Shown: positions 46,258-58,448 of the stretch, in pieces
Numbering within the stretch: position 1 is the stretch's first letter
Layout: the number at the start of each line of letters is the position of its first letter
NCBI GenBank assembly: GCA_020740775.1
Contig: JAHEWK010000018.1
Span: forward strand, 62,001 to 126,000
Length of the DNA: 64,000 bases
Source of the DNA: Ilyonectria destructans
Lineage: Eukaryota; Ascomycota; Sordariomycetes; Hypocreales; Nectriaceae
Reading direction: 5' to 3'
Translations under genes and position numbers: made by a program
Notes under the pieces: generated by a model
The model's input: the letters and a program-made list of their open reading frames with translations, nothing else
Databases searched by the model: none
Told to the model about the DNA's origin: nothing

Positions 46258-47261
46258 GATGATGAAGCAAGATACTTGGTAGTAACAGCGATGAAAGTGG
46301 AGACGAAGGGCAGGCGACTTGCAAAAGATTCCTCCTATGAGAAAAAGGAAGCTTCTGTCGACAACTCAGAGATATGAAGCTTATCTCGAACGGACGCGCA
46401 AACAGAGGCTCTTTGACTTGAACTTGATATCCCCGCTATCGATTCAAACGGTGAACATGCAGGGCAAGCGGTTCGCCACCTTCGGTATGGTTTCGGCGGC
46501 GTACGGCGGGGACATACGCTCAAAATTGGTAAGCGGCTTTGAACATGTTCAGGTACTTTTTGCCATGTAACTTGCGTGCCCGGCCAACAAACACACGCCA
46601 AAGCTGGCGACTTGCTTGTTCCGGCGACCCGCTTACCTCGCATATTGGTCACCGACAAACCGCTCGCTCGTCATAGGCTGACGAACAGGTGTAAGACTGA
46701 CCACGAGTAATCGAAGTGGCTTCCGCCGAGCGGCTCCGCCTGCTCGCAGGGTGGTAATGCCCCTGGGGGTGGTTACAGCATTGCGAGGTTCAATCCATGC
46801 CGCACGTGGCTTATGTTACAACATGATCAGCAGCATGTACATTTACTTGGCTGCAAACACCAGTTGTTGGTGGTCATCAAGCGACGAAGCCCTGATGCCT
46901 GCGAACCCGTGATGCTCCGTTTCCGGCCCTTCGGTCGGCCGCCGCGCGAGTGCGAGTGGGAGCACGTCATCGATATGCAATGCTCTCGACGCACACCTCT
47001 TGGTTCCGAGAAAGGCAAACCCCGCAGCACTCACCGACTAACAGCGCAATGTTGGCCAGCGTATGCTCGGTAGCTTGGATAACGCCTCGAGTTTCTAGTA
47101 CTCCTACTCTTTGGGCTGCAACTCACTCAACGCTTGATCGGATATCGAGATCCATCTAATGACAACTTGCCTTAGGATGGCTATCAACAGTCCGTCAAGA
47201 TGGTAGTGGTTTCATCCGAATGTAAAATCTAAAGGGAAATATTAACAAAGTCAGGACTACT
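46258..47261. promoter_or_regulatory. Divergent region between NRPS remnant and transporter
   Basis: About 1 kb between divergent starts at 46257 and 47262. Short frames on both strands carry no recognised domain. The arrangement (synthetase and transporter back to back) is common in metabolite clusters and suggests former co-regulation. No specific site was identified. Confidence 0.4.
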
Positions 47262-49252
47262 ATGAAGGCGTGGAGACTTCATCGCCAACAACCAATGGAA
47301 AGCACTTCATCCTCCATCAACGATGAGCCTATCAGAGTCAGAGACAAAGTCCCTCTCAAACTGTGGCTTGCCATGGGAGCTGGAATGACAGAGCGCGCCG
47401 CCTACTACGGCTCCATTGTCATGATACGTACGTGTGGGCTCAGATTCGAGGAGCTGGGCTGATGCTGTTCAGAGAACTACGTGCAAAACCGATACGATGA
47501 CAAGTCGCGGCCGGGTGTACTGGGGCTAGTCCAGGAGAAAGCTACTCAAATCCAGTTTGCCTTCTCCTTGATCAACTCCTTGACCCCGATAGTCGGTGCT
47601 CTGCTTGCCGATAGCAAATGGGGACGCTACTGGACTATTTTGTATGCCTTTCCGTGAGTCTTCTTGCCTTGATTCCGTGCTTTATACAGAAAGGCTCACC
47701 TTAACTCCAGCATCTATCTGGTCGGTCTGGCCGTACTCTGTGCCGTGTCAGTGAACGGGGCAGTTGCACACAAAGCTGGCCTCGGGACGCTGCTTGTCTG
47801 CTTGACCCTCATGGCTATCGGCTCAGGTGGCATTAGAGTCAACATGAACGCCTTTATCGGTACGCAAGGTGCCGTAATCCTACAATGAACTTATCCACTG
47901 ACTGTTTTGAAGGAGACCAGTATACGATGGATTCTCCTGAGGCTTTTCGGGATAGACGGGGCAGGAGCGTCAAGCCAGACCATGATCTTACCCTGCAACA
48001 CATTTACAGTTCATATTACTGGTAACTATACATTCTCTGCTCAGTGAATTATTGATTCACTAACCATAGTAACCATTAGGATGATCAACATTGGATCTCT
48101 AGCTGGTATAGTCACCACCTTGTTAGAAGCCAGAGTGAGCTTTGGCGTAGCATTCCTGGTGCCTCTTGTGTTTATTACGCTGAGTTTAGCCATATTCGTT
48201 GCTTTTAGTAAGACATTCGGTAAGTCGTTTCTCATTAAATTTATTCGTCCACCACAGGCCCTGATGCTTCCAACAGTACGCCACGGTCCGACCAACGGTA
48301 ATCTTACGCGTACTGTTGCTTATGTACGACATCATGTACGAGCACGCTTGGGGCGTTCCCAAGCTAGAGACAACTCTCAGGGGCCTGGATACGATGAAAA
48401 GTTCTCCCAGTTTATGACGGACACCTGGAAGGCCTGTCGGATTTTGTAAGTAATCCATCCCGCCCACCCCATCCACCGCTTGATGTAATTATGCGCCTCT
48501 TCTTGGGTCTAACAAGTAATTGCAGCTCAACCTTTACCATTGCCTGGCTTTGCTGGGGCCAGGCAGAGAACAACTTCATCTCACAAGCCGGATCAATGAA
48601 CACAACCGGAATCCCAAACGACATGCTCTACTTCCTGAACCCCATAGTGCTTGTCATCTTTATTCCCTGCTTCGAGAAAGGAGTATATCCATTCTTGCGA
48701 GCGAGAGGCGCCAAGTTGACGCCTGTCACGCGCATCTTCATCGGCTACATCATCCTTACCGTCTCCATGATCTACATAGCAGGTCTACAAGCCATCATCT
48801 ACAGCCGTGGTCCCTGTTACAGTCATCCACGAGCATGTCCCGCTTCCCAGAACGGGGCTCTGCCCAACGACATCTCGGCGTTTGCGCAGATCCCAGTTTA
48901 CGTACTGCAATCCCTCGCCGAGATTTTCAGCCAGATTGCTGCCACCGAGTATGCGTACAGCAAGGCCCCAGACAGCATGAAGTCGGTGATGCAAGCCATC
49001 GCCCAGAGTTTCGGGTCCATCGCTTCTCTGCTCGGTGTCGCGATAGCGCCGGCGTCTCGGGATCCATGGCTCGTCATCGTGTACGGATCATTGGCGGGCG
49101 CCATGGCAGTCACGTCCGTCGTCTTTTGCTATTTCTTTGCGAGAAAAGGAGATGCGGAAACGAGCTCTGGTACCGTGATTGATTCCACGCCTATCATTGC
49201 GCCAGACTCTGAAAAGGAAGGGGGGGGGGGGGTAGTTACAGAAGAGGCATGA
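47262..49252 (+). CDS. POT/PTR-family proton-coupled peptide transporter
   Basis: Eight exons (47262-47427, 47473-47653, 47711-47859, 47913-48021, 48080-48219, 48258-48297, 48368-48445, 48526-49252) join in frame to 529 residues. The introns at 48220-48257 (38 nt) and 48298-48367 are less certain. Family marks are TERAAYYGS near the first helix, LADSKWGRYWTI, GSGGIRVNMNAFIGDQY, the PTR2 signature YYWMINIGSLAG, and the C-terminal helices with QIPVYVLQSLAEIFSQIAATEYAYSKAP and QAIAQSFGSIASLLG. Such proteins import di/tripeptides with protons across the plasma membrane; near an NRPS, a role in handling a small peptide product is possible but unproven. The start may be the internal Met12 (47295). 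A run of 13 G at 49220-49232 near the 3' end encodes Gly residues and is prone to slippage. Confidence 0.85.
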
Positions 49253-50520
49253 GTGATACAAAACGGTTCTGAGAGCTCGTCATGATGTGGTAGTTTGACC
49301 TTTTAACCAGTGGTACTCAGCATGATGGGAAGTAGATACCACCGGAGGTTTTCCAAGTCATCATTTGGTTGGTTGGTATATTGGGAAAAGTGATGAAAGA
49401 TTATGTTGGCAATTTCAATTCATTAATGTATCTGCTTCAACTATGTCTTAAACCATGTCAGGTACGATGATTATTTTCATTAATCCCAGTAACTACGCTG
49501 AGTAAAGTTTTGGCAATATATAGGTCATCAACATAATTCTTCGGGACCTTCCTTTGTGGTCTGTCTAGAAAGCACTTCCCTTAGAAACTTAACTGCCTAA
49601 CATAATGATCTATCCTAAGACATTGCCTTGGATTGAGTTAAACCGTACTAAATAATAGATGAGAGTAACAAATAGTGTTTAATAGCATCTACCCTACACT
49701 TCCCTACACTTCATCCAAGTTATTTTTCTTACCAGCCACTCCATTGAAACAACATGTCCAACTATTTCGCCAACGTTGATTCTGTAGTAACCTGCATTCT
49801 GACGTATGCAAGGTACTCCTTATTAGGAAACCGCCGAGCCGCCGGAAAGCCGCCCAGACGAGGATCCGCAAAGACCAATGTAACGGTGTTTCCGTACTAT
49901 TAGCCCCGCCGGGTGTACCCGGTGGGCTGCGTCAACAAGAGGGCCCTGCAATGGCCTGCAAGGAACTTCTGTCTAGGCTGCCGGGTAGTTATGGGGTTTG
50001 TCTTTCCGTCCATCCTTGTCCCGTTCTGTTTCCTCTTTTCCCTGTCTCCGTTCCTGCACCTCTAACCTCCCCGCGGTCCGAGAACCCTGTAGGGCCGCAC
50101 TCAGGCCCAGTGCCCCGCTCCCTTATTATCTATATCTCGCACGTAATTACGGCCAGTATTGCGTAAGTGTTCGTCATCTGTGAGTCAATAAGCTGACAAA
50201 GCGCCATAATCCTGAATGAGGCTAGCTATCCGAATGGCTAATACGGACTAGAGTATGTTTGTTGGTTCAACTAACCTGCAGTAGAGGTGTGATTAGGTGA
50301 CTCGTCCGAGAGTCTTTGGCTTTTGGAATCTTGTCCCGAGGGCAACCATGCTCCACGAGACCTCACTAGGGTACCGACTGGAACTATTGAATACCCTCCA
50401 GTCTTGTCTTTATTAGATTGCGTGATTCAGCTGCAGCTGTGATAAGACTTTAGCGAAAGGAACGTATATTTACGAAGTGACACTATATGCGAAATGAGAG
50501 TGTGTTTCGTAGAGCTAAAT
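49253..50520. other. Intergenic region leading into the AT-rich island
   Basis: No gene. Composition falls from normal (GC-rich pocket at 49900-50110) to AT-rich by about 50520. Short frames around 49951-50183 are low-complexity Pro/Ser readings. No tRNA or repeat was recognised. Confidence 0.4.
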
Positions 50521-51310
50521 AACGGTATATAAGTTGGTGGTGAGTTCGAACTTTATTTTAGAGCTATAGTAACTTAGGTAGTTAAACTCAGAATACAGTA
50601 TTTATATACTATAATATAACTAAAGAAGAGTTTTTATTAAATCTTTATCAGTCTATATATATTAATAGCTATAAATTTAATATTATATTTAAACTTATTA
50701 AAGCTTATATATATTATTATAGTAAGCTTATTAATAGAAGTAGTAAAATAAGATAATTCTATATATATACTATTAAAATTCTAACTCTTAACTCTTTTAA
50801 TCTTACTTAAGTTTATTTAGTATTTTTAAATTAACTTATAGAATTTTTAATATTTTATAATTAGTAGTTTATACTCTCTATTAAGTAAGCTTTATAATTA
50901 TATAGATTTTAATTAGCTTAAAGTACTAATAGTATATTTATACTACTAATAATCTATTAATTAAATTAATTAATAGTTATTTTATATTATACTAATATAT
51001 TTTAATTTCTTATTAAGATTTAATTAATATCTACTAAATATTATAATATATATCCTTAGGATAGTATACTTTAAAATAGAATATATAAAAATATTAATTC
51101 TTTAAATACTATTTTTATTATATTTTATTTATTTCCTTTTATTATCTACTTATAGATAGATTTAAAGAATAATATATCTTAAGATAGAATATATAAAGAT
51201 ATTAATTCTTTAGATACTATTTAATTTAATTTTATTTATTTTTTACTATTATTTAATTATAAATAGATTTAAGGGATAATATACCTTAAGATAGAATATA
51301 TAAAGATATT
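50520..51310. repeat. AT-rich repeat flank with tandem units, left of the LTR element
   Basis: Extremely AT-rich DNA. At about 51060-51310 a unit of roughly 110-120 bases recurs two to three times, recognisable by CTTAAGATAGAATATATAAA followed by GATATTAATTCTTTA at about 51075, 51180 and 51285. A segment at about 50870-50990 (TACTCTCTATTAAGTAAGC and what follows) is closely similar to 58845-58960 on the other side of the LTR element. Confidence 0.5.
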
Positions 51311-51502
51311 TATAAGAGGAAAGTAATTATAAAGATAAGCAGCTAGATATTATAAAAAATACTATCTTTTATATTATAAGATTAAAGCTTAAAATTCTTA
51401 AAGTAAACTATAAGTACCTCTATATAGATAAGGGGGTAAAGCCCTAAAGCTACTTATAGTTATATAAATTAATTAATAGGATAATTTTAAATTCTTATTA
51501 TA
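51311..51502. repeat. Left LTR
   Basis: A 192 bp repeat beginning TATAAGAGGAAAGTAATTAT and ending TTCTTATTATA. It is continuous, unlike the right copy, and so defines the uninterrupted LTR sequence. Differences from the right copy are mostly transitions. Confidence 0.7.
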
Positions 51503-54500
51503 ATTATTCTCTTTTTCTATAGCAGTAGACTCTATAGCTCTAAAAGTAAAGCTCTAATTAGTATTACTAATTTTATTATACTAATAGCTTTTACTAGCTA
51601 TATAGTAATATTTTTATTATTTATTATTATTATAATAATATTATCCTACTATTCTATTAGTATTTAGGCTCTATTACTATTTTATATATTATATACCTTT
51701 TTAGCTATATTTTTATTCTTTTTAATCTTTCTTATATATTCTATTTTTTATATTACTCTCTCTATTTTTATATCTATTTCTCTATTAATATACTACTTAT
51801 TTATCTATACTATAATATCTTTTTATTTTTATTCTACTAGTAAGTCTGCTAATATCTTATAGTACTATTAGTATCTTTACTATCTTTATACTGCTATTAA
51901 AGCCTATATAATTACTCTATCTCTTAAGTTTAAAATAGTAATAATTAATTATTACTTTATTAGTAATAACTGCAGTAAGTATTATACTTAATATAATTAG
52001 TATAATAATATCTATCTCTCTATATATATCCCTTAGAATTATAGGTATTTTAGTAGTATTAATTTAATATTAAATTTCTACTACTTTAAATAGTAATATC
52101 TTTAATCTCTATACTCTCTTTAGTTTTTTTAACTTACTTATAGCTTAGCCTGCTGCTAATAAAGATATTATCAATACTAAGAATAAAAATAATAGTTATC
52201 TTTTTTTTTTAGGTAATTTACCTATAGATTAAAAAGCTTTTAGTTTTTTTTCTTTTTACTTTTAATTATATTAAGGCTGCTTATTATATTATCTATAATC
52301 TAATTGATATTATTAAGATATAGAAGATAAGAATATTCTTATTAATAGTATTTTTTTAGTATTTTAATATTAATATTATTTCTTTTAGAAAGCTTTTACT
52401 ATATACTAACAGTATATTATATTCTATTAGTATTTACTGGCTATTTAAATTTCTACTTCTATATTTAGTTTAATATATTCTACTATATTATTTCTTTTTT
52501 ATCTATTTTTTACTAACTTTTTATTAAGCTAACTTTAATATAATTTAAGCCTAATAGTAAAAAATTTAAATTCTCTATTTCTATCTTTCTAATTTTAATT
52601 ATATTATTTAAATAGTAGCTATTTATATTTTTTTCTACTTTTTAAAAAGATAATTTATACTAATAAGTAGAATAGCAGCTAGATTAACTTTAGTATTTTA
52701 AATAAAGAGTTTCTAATATCTATAGCTATACTTTAAGTAGTACTTTCTTATTATTTTAATAGCTTTTTAAAGTAATAGATAATTAGATTTTTTAATATAG
52801 ATTAAATTTTAATTTTAAATTAATAATCTTTTTATAGTTTACTTTTTTTCCTCTTTTAGATATCTTCTTTAATAAGTAGTATTAATATACTATACTTTTT
52901 ATTTCTTTTTATTTATAACTTTTAAAATCTATTTATAAGCTTTAAAATATTAGCTATATTCTTATTAAGAATCTATTAGTTATATTCTATTAGCTATTTT
53001 TTATATTTTACCAGAAAGTAAATTTCACTCTTAAGAATTATCTTCTTTTTAATTTTCTTAATTTCCTACTTTTTTTTATTCTTTTTTAAATTAGATATTA
53101 ATATATTTTTATTTATATCTTACTTTTTTTATATCTAGAGTTTAAAAAGGCTAATATAAAATATATTATAGATTCTTTAGTATTACTTTAATAGAGTTAG
53201 TCTATAAGTTTATTTTCCTACTATCTTAAGAATTCTAAAGAGGCTAATAAAATATAATATTAGCTTTTTTTCTCTTTTTTTAACTTAAAGATTCTTTATA
53301 GAGAGGCTAATAAAATTACTCTTCTTAAGTATTATCTCTTTATACTATTTATTATAGTATTTTACTTATAATTTAACTATATTATATTAATAAATTCTTA
53401 TTTTATTTTATAGCTCTAATAATTTAGTAATTCTAGCTTATATCTTTAGAATCTCTTTCTTTAGAATATCTATTTTAATATCTACCTATAGATTTAAATA
53501 GTATTCTATTAAAGCTTAAAAGAGTAATAACTCTATAGTAGTATTTTTTATACTATTATCTATAAATTAAATAGTTTAAAGTAATATCAGTTAGATTATT
53601 TAAGCTATATTAATAAAATAGTAAAAATAGTATTTTATAATCTAATTTATTCTCTCTATTTATCTATTAATCTAAAAGTAAAATACTATTAAAAGCCTCT
53701 ATTTTATCTTACTATAGAAATAAACTTCTAATTAGAATTTACTAATAAATATAAAGCCTCTATTAGAGATAATACCTCTTAATACTCTATATTTTAATTT
53801 AATTTCTATATAGAAAAAGTAGACTAATTTTACTATATCTATTATTATAGAAACTAAAAAAAATTAGATATATTTTATAAATTAGTTAATAATTACTAGA
53901 ATTATATCTACTAGTTAATTCTTCTATAGAATTAAAAGAAATTTTATAATAAAATTTATTATAAATTCTTCTATAGATTACTAGAAAATTAATAGTAATT
54001 TAAAATAGCTATATAATTAATATCTTTAAGTTACTACTCTTTAGTAGAAATTATATCTCTAGATATACTTTTATATATTTTAATTTAAATTATACTAATA
54101 AAAGTTTCTATATAGAAGATTTATAGTTCTTTCTATATTAAAATATCTAGCTAAAGAATTATTATAATAAAGCTTTAATAGCTCTATTTTAAAAGCTATT
54201 TTATCTGAAATAAAAATCCAATTTTAATATAGTAGGATATTCTTATTATTAACTATTTATATTAGGCTTTTTTCTTAGCTTTTTAAATATATTTTACTTT
54301 ATTTTTACTGCTTATACTTTAAGTTTTAATTTTAAGTTTTTTTAATTAAGTTAATTAAAAGCTAGAAAATATTAATATTAAATACTACCTCTTTATATAG
54401 AGCTTCTTTAGCCTTTTATATAGAGATAAATTATTTATAATTAATTTTTCTATAGATTTAATCTATTTAATTTTTAGTAAGTATAGCCTCTTTATTAGTA

Positions 54501-57500
54501 TTTTACTAACTGTAAGTTAAAATCTTCTCTATTCTTAAAAATATGTTATTATACTTAAATTAACCTTAAGTATAAAGCTTTTTACTTTATAAAAATATCT
54601 TATTATATTTATACTTTTCTATAATATTATAAATTACTATTTATACTAGCTATTACTATAAGAAAAAAAGTAGCTTAATATTTACTATCTTTTTAATTTT
54701 ATATTTAAGCTTTTTTAAAAAAAGATTTATAAAATTACTCTTCTCTAATTAATATTTAATTATAAAGTTAAATAGTATAAGGTATATATACTATTTTATT
54801 TATTTACTATTAAGCTTTAGCTACTTTATAAATAACTATAGATTTTAATAGTTTAAAAAAATCTCTATAGAATTTACTATCTTTTTAATATAGTATTATT
54901 AGTATTTAAAAAACTTTATAATTATTAGTATATTATAGTTTAATATATTATAATTTAATTCTACTAGCTGAAACTTTTATAATTAAAAGGTAATAAAGTA
55001 GTAACTACCTTCTATATCTAGCTGTAAGATAATTCTAGCTATTATAAACTTTAAGATATCTATTTTAATTCTAATTAGTAGAATTAAATTATAATATTAT
55101 AGAAGAAATACTTACTAAAAAGCCTCTTTTAGCTAGTAGAATATCAGTTATTTTTTATTTAAAAAAATTATAATATCTAGCTTCTTTCTATTTTAACTTC
55201 TTTTTAAGAGGGTATATAAAAAGACTATAAAGTAAAAGTAATTATAAATAAACTTTCTATAGAAATTATAAAAGCTAAAAAAGATTTAAATTTTATAAAA
55301 CCCTTTTAATTCTTTTTATAATATTATTATTTTTACTCTTTAAAAATTTATTAAAATACTAATACTTAATAAAATAAACTCTAGAAATTTAATTTTATTC
55401 TAATAAAATTTATATTTAAATAGCTTAATATATAGTTTAACCTCTTAAAGCTACTTTAAAATTTACCTTATATAATCTATATAGACTTTATAGATTTTTA
55501 AAAAGATAAAGATATTATTTAAATAGATAATATAAATAGTATCTAATAGTTTATATAATATTTAGTAGATATAATTTTAAAAGATTATTAGAGTATTAAT
55601 TAGCTTAAAAGGTATAATTATATATTTAAAGTATTTATATTAAATATAGAATATTATTTTCTATTTATTTTCTTTCTTAATATAGATATAATAATATATA
55701 TTCTTAATATTAATTTTAATAAAGAAAATTAATCTTAAGATATAGTTAAAAATCTCTATAATAAGAGGTAATAAATACTAATTTTATTTTAAAATCTTAT
55801 TAAGCTTTTAGTAGTTAATATATAATTTAAGAGTTTTATTCTTTTTTAATATAAATAGAATAAATATATCTATAGAGCTTTTTAAGGTATAAATTTAGCT
55901 ATTTACTAAATTTTCCTTAAGATATTACTATAACTTCTTAAGCTTAATAGAAAAAAAAAGTAAATTAAATTATATAGTAATATATTATTAAATAGAAAGT
56001 TAATTAAATAGTTAGTTATTTTATACTTAAGTAAAATCTTAATATTATTAAGGTTAAAAATATCTTTAAAATCTTATAACTTAATAGATATTATTTTAAT
56101 ATCTAAAGGTTTCTTTTAACTTTTATTAAATAAAAAGTAGATTTTTAGTATAATTAAAATTTAGTATATTATAGCCTTATTTTAATATTACTTTCTAAAG
56201 ATAGAGGCCTTTTAAATTTATATATTACTCTAATTAAATTTAAATTACTATTTCTAATTAAAAAAGAAATAAATATAATATTTCTTAAGAATTATTTAGA
56301 ATAATAAAATAAAGTTTTTTTTAGTATTTAGATTTTTATTAATATTAATATATAGTTATATAAGTAATTATATAGTATTCTATAAGTCTATTAGTATTAT
56401 TAATACTTTCTATATATTATAAATAGATATTTTCAGCCTATTAGTACTCTTTAGGCTAAGAGATTTAATTTTATTTTACTTTAAATTCTACTTATAAGTA
56501 AAATTCTAACTAATTAAATTATACTCTATATAAATATCTATATCTATATTTATTTTAACTGAATTTTAACTATATATTATTATTAATATATAATAATAAA
56601 TAGCTACTTTAACTTTAAGATTAATAGCTAGTAGTAAGATTACTATATTAGCTACTTATTATTTCTCTTCTTCTAATTAGTATTTAAATATAGATAATAA
56701 TAAATATTACTATTATAAAAATAGTATTTAAGCCTTAAGAAGTTTCTCTTTAATTAGTTTCTTAATAGTATTAACTTATTAAAATATTAATAAGAATATA
56801 ATAAATTACTTTAGTTTTTTTAATAGCTCTTATAAGAATTAAATTAGCTATCTAAAGAGCAGCTATATTTCTAATTATATAATATTAAATTTTAATATTA
56901 AGTTATTAATACTACTATTTTCTTATAGTTATTAAGCAGTATTAAACTGTAGAGATTAAGGTAATTTTATAATCTATTTTATAGCTTTATATAGAAGGTA
57001 AAAGCTTATTACTTTTTAGTCAGTCTATTAAAGTATTTTATTAGTAAATTAAAATAGATATAAAAGTTAAAAGGTAACTAGCTATTATATTACTTAATTT
57101 ACTCTAATTATTATATTAAAAGGAATTTTTAGTTATTAGTATTTTTAATAAGAAAGATAGTTTATTTTTTAAAGATAGACTAATTATTTTTAAGCTTTTA
57201 ATATTTAATTATAATATATTTATTAAGATATTAATTCTATTTTATTTAATATTCAGTATCTATATAATTTAAAATAAGAAAAATCTTCTTATAGTTATAA
57301 TAGTATTATCTTCTTATATTTATAAAGATATAATATAGATTACTAAGCTAGTTATTTTATTTTTATACAGTAATTAAATATAGAAGCTATAGAATATTTT
57401 TAATTTGGATTTTTTTACTACTACTTAATATTAAGAAATAAAATAATTACTAAAATAATTACCTACTTTTTATCTTTAAATTATAAAAGCTTTCTGCCTT

Positions 57501-57890
57501 TAAGAAGTAAATATTAATTATACCTAAAGTTATAAATAGAGTAGCCTTCTATTATTTTAGCTTCTTTAGCTTTTAAAGCTACTAAATATAAATACAGACT
57601 ATAAGCTATTAGTCTATAATATTTAATATAGAGGGAGTTATAATCTCTATAACTATTTCAGTAATTATAGCTATTATACTATCTTATAGAATTTCTAATA
57701 TTACTATCTTAGTAATTTTAATTACAGTTTAATATTAATTTAATACTATTTTAAATAGATAGCTATAAAGAGAAGCTTTAAAATTATAAGGGGAAAGTAA
57801 TCATAAAAATAAATAGCTAGATATTATAAAAGGTACTATCTTTTATATTATAAGATTAAAGCTTAAAATTCTTAAAGTAAACTATAAATA

Positions 57891-58350
57891 TTACCTTTAT
57901 AGTATAGTAGTTAGTATCCTAAAGCCCTCTATATCTCTATAGAGGTTATTAATTTAAATCCAGCTGAAGGTAAATTCTTAATTTTTAGTAAATTATAAGA
58001 GATCTATACCTTCCTTATAATAAATAGGGGGGTTATATACTTATTATATAACCTAAAACTTAAGTGCTATCTAATTAAGTCTAAAGTAGCCTATTTAGAA
58101 TTAATATAGAAATTAATTGCTAGTATATACTAATTAGTAAAGCTTAAAATTAATTGGGATATAGGGTTTTTTATTCACTCTGGGTTTTTCTTATTCTTTT
58201 AATCTTCTTTAGGTGTTTATTATATAATAAGATAGAGCTAGTATTAAATAGAGATAGAGTTAAATCTTAAGTTACCTCTATAAGCCTGCTATATCTAGTA
58301 TACTAATAGGTTAAATTAGTACTTAATATAAGCCTAATAGTACTTTCTTA
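57891..58350 (+). mobile_element. Probable tRNA-derived SINE nested in the right LTR
   Basis: The insertion is about 460 bp and is flanked by a 12 bp duplication of LTR sequence: AAACTATAAATA at 57879-57890 and AAACTATAAGTA at 58351-58362 (one G/A difference, as RIP would give). It begins with a decayed tRNA-like segment and then an unrelated body. A tRNA head, no coding capacity and target duplications of more than 10 bp define a SINE. The 3' end has no obvious simple tail. Confidence 0.5.
57893..57971 (+). pseudogene. Decayed tRNA-like sequence
   Basis: The ends ACCTTTA and TGAAGGT pair as a seven-base acceptor stem. The segment TAGTATAGTAGTTAGTATCC resembles an A box/D arm (usual TAGTATAGTGGTTAGTATCC), and ATTAATTTAAATCCAGC equals a T arm with GCTGG-TTCAAAT-CCAGC after C-to-T and G-to-A changes. 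The anticodon arm contains a perfect hairpin, CCTCTATA/TATAGAGG, that prevents reading a normal seven-base loop, so no anticodon is assigned. It is probably the head of a SINE rather than a working tRNA gene. Confidence 0.55.
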
Positions 58351-58448
58351 AAACTATAAGTATCTTTATATAAATAAAAAGATAAAGCTCTAAAGTTACC
58401 TACAGTTATATAGGCTGACTAGTAGAATAATTCTGAATTCTTATTATA

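Larger units (their letters stand above)
51311..58448. mobile_element. RIP-degraded LTR retrotransposon
   Basis: Direct repeats at 51311-51502 and 57785-58448 (the latter interrupted by a nested insertion) share long identical words such as AGATTAAAGCTTAAAATTCT and CTATCTTTTATATTATAAG. The element is flanked by a 5 bp duplication, ATATT, at 51306-51310 and 58449-58453. The LTR ends read TA...TA, which is what canonical TG...CA becomes when G-to-A and C-to-T mutation hits both ends. Internal DNA (about 6.3 kb) is nearly pure A/T with no open frame, so gag/pol order and superfamily cannot be read. Without the nested insertion the element is about 6.7 kb, a normal size for a fungal Gypsy or Copia element. 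Confidence 0.75.
57785..58448. repeat. Right LTR with nested insertion
   Basis: Begins TATAAGGGGAAAGTAATCAT and ends TTCTTATTATA. It matches the left LTR up to about 57890 and again from about 58351, with about 460 bases in between that the left copy lacks. Confidence 0.7.

Noticed and set aside
46319..47159. Several 60-107 codon frames in the NRPS-transporter divergent region
   Set aside because: They overlap on both strands and have no domains. The region is better explained as promoter DNA.
57893..57971. A functional tRNA gene
   Set aside because: The T-arm and D-arm carry RIP-type changes, no normal anticodon loop can be drawn, and the sequence lies inside a degraded element.
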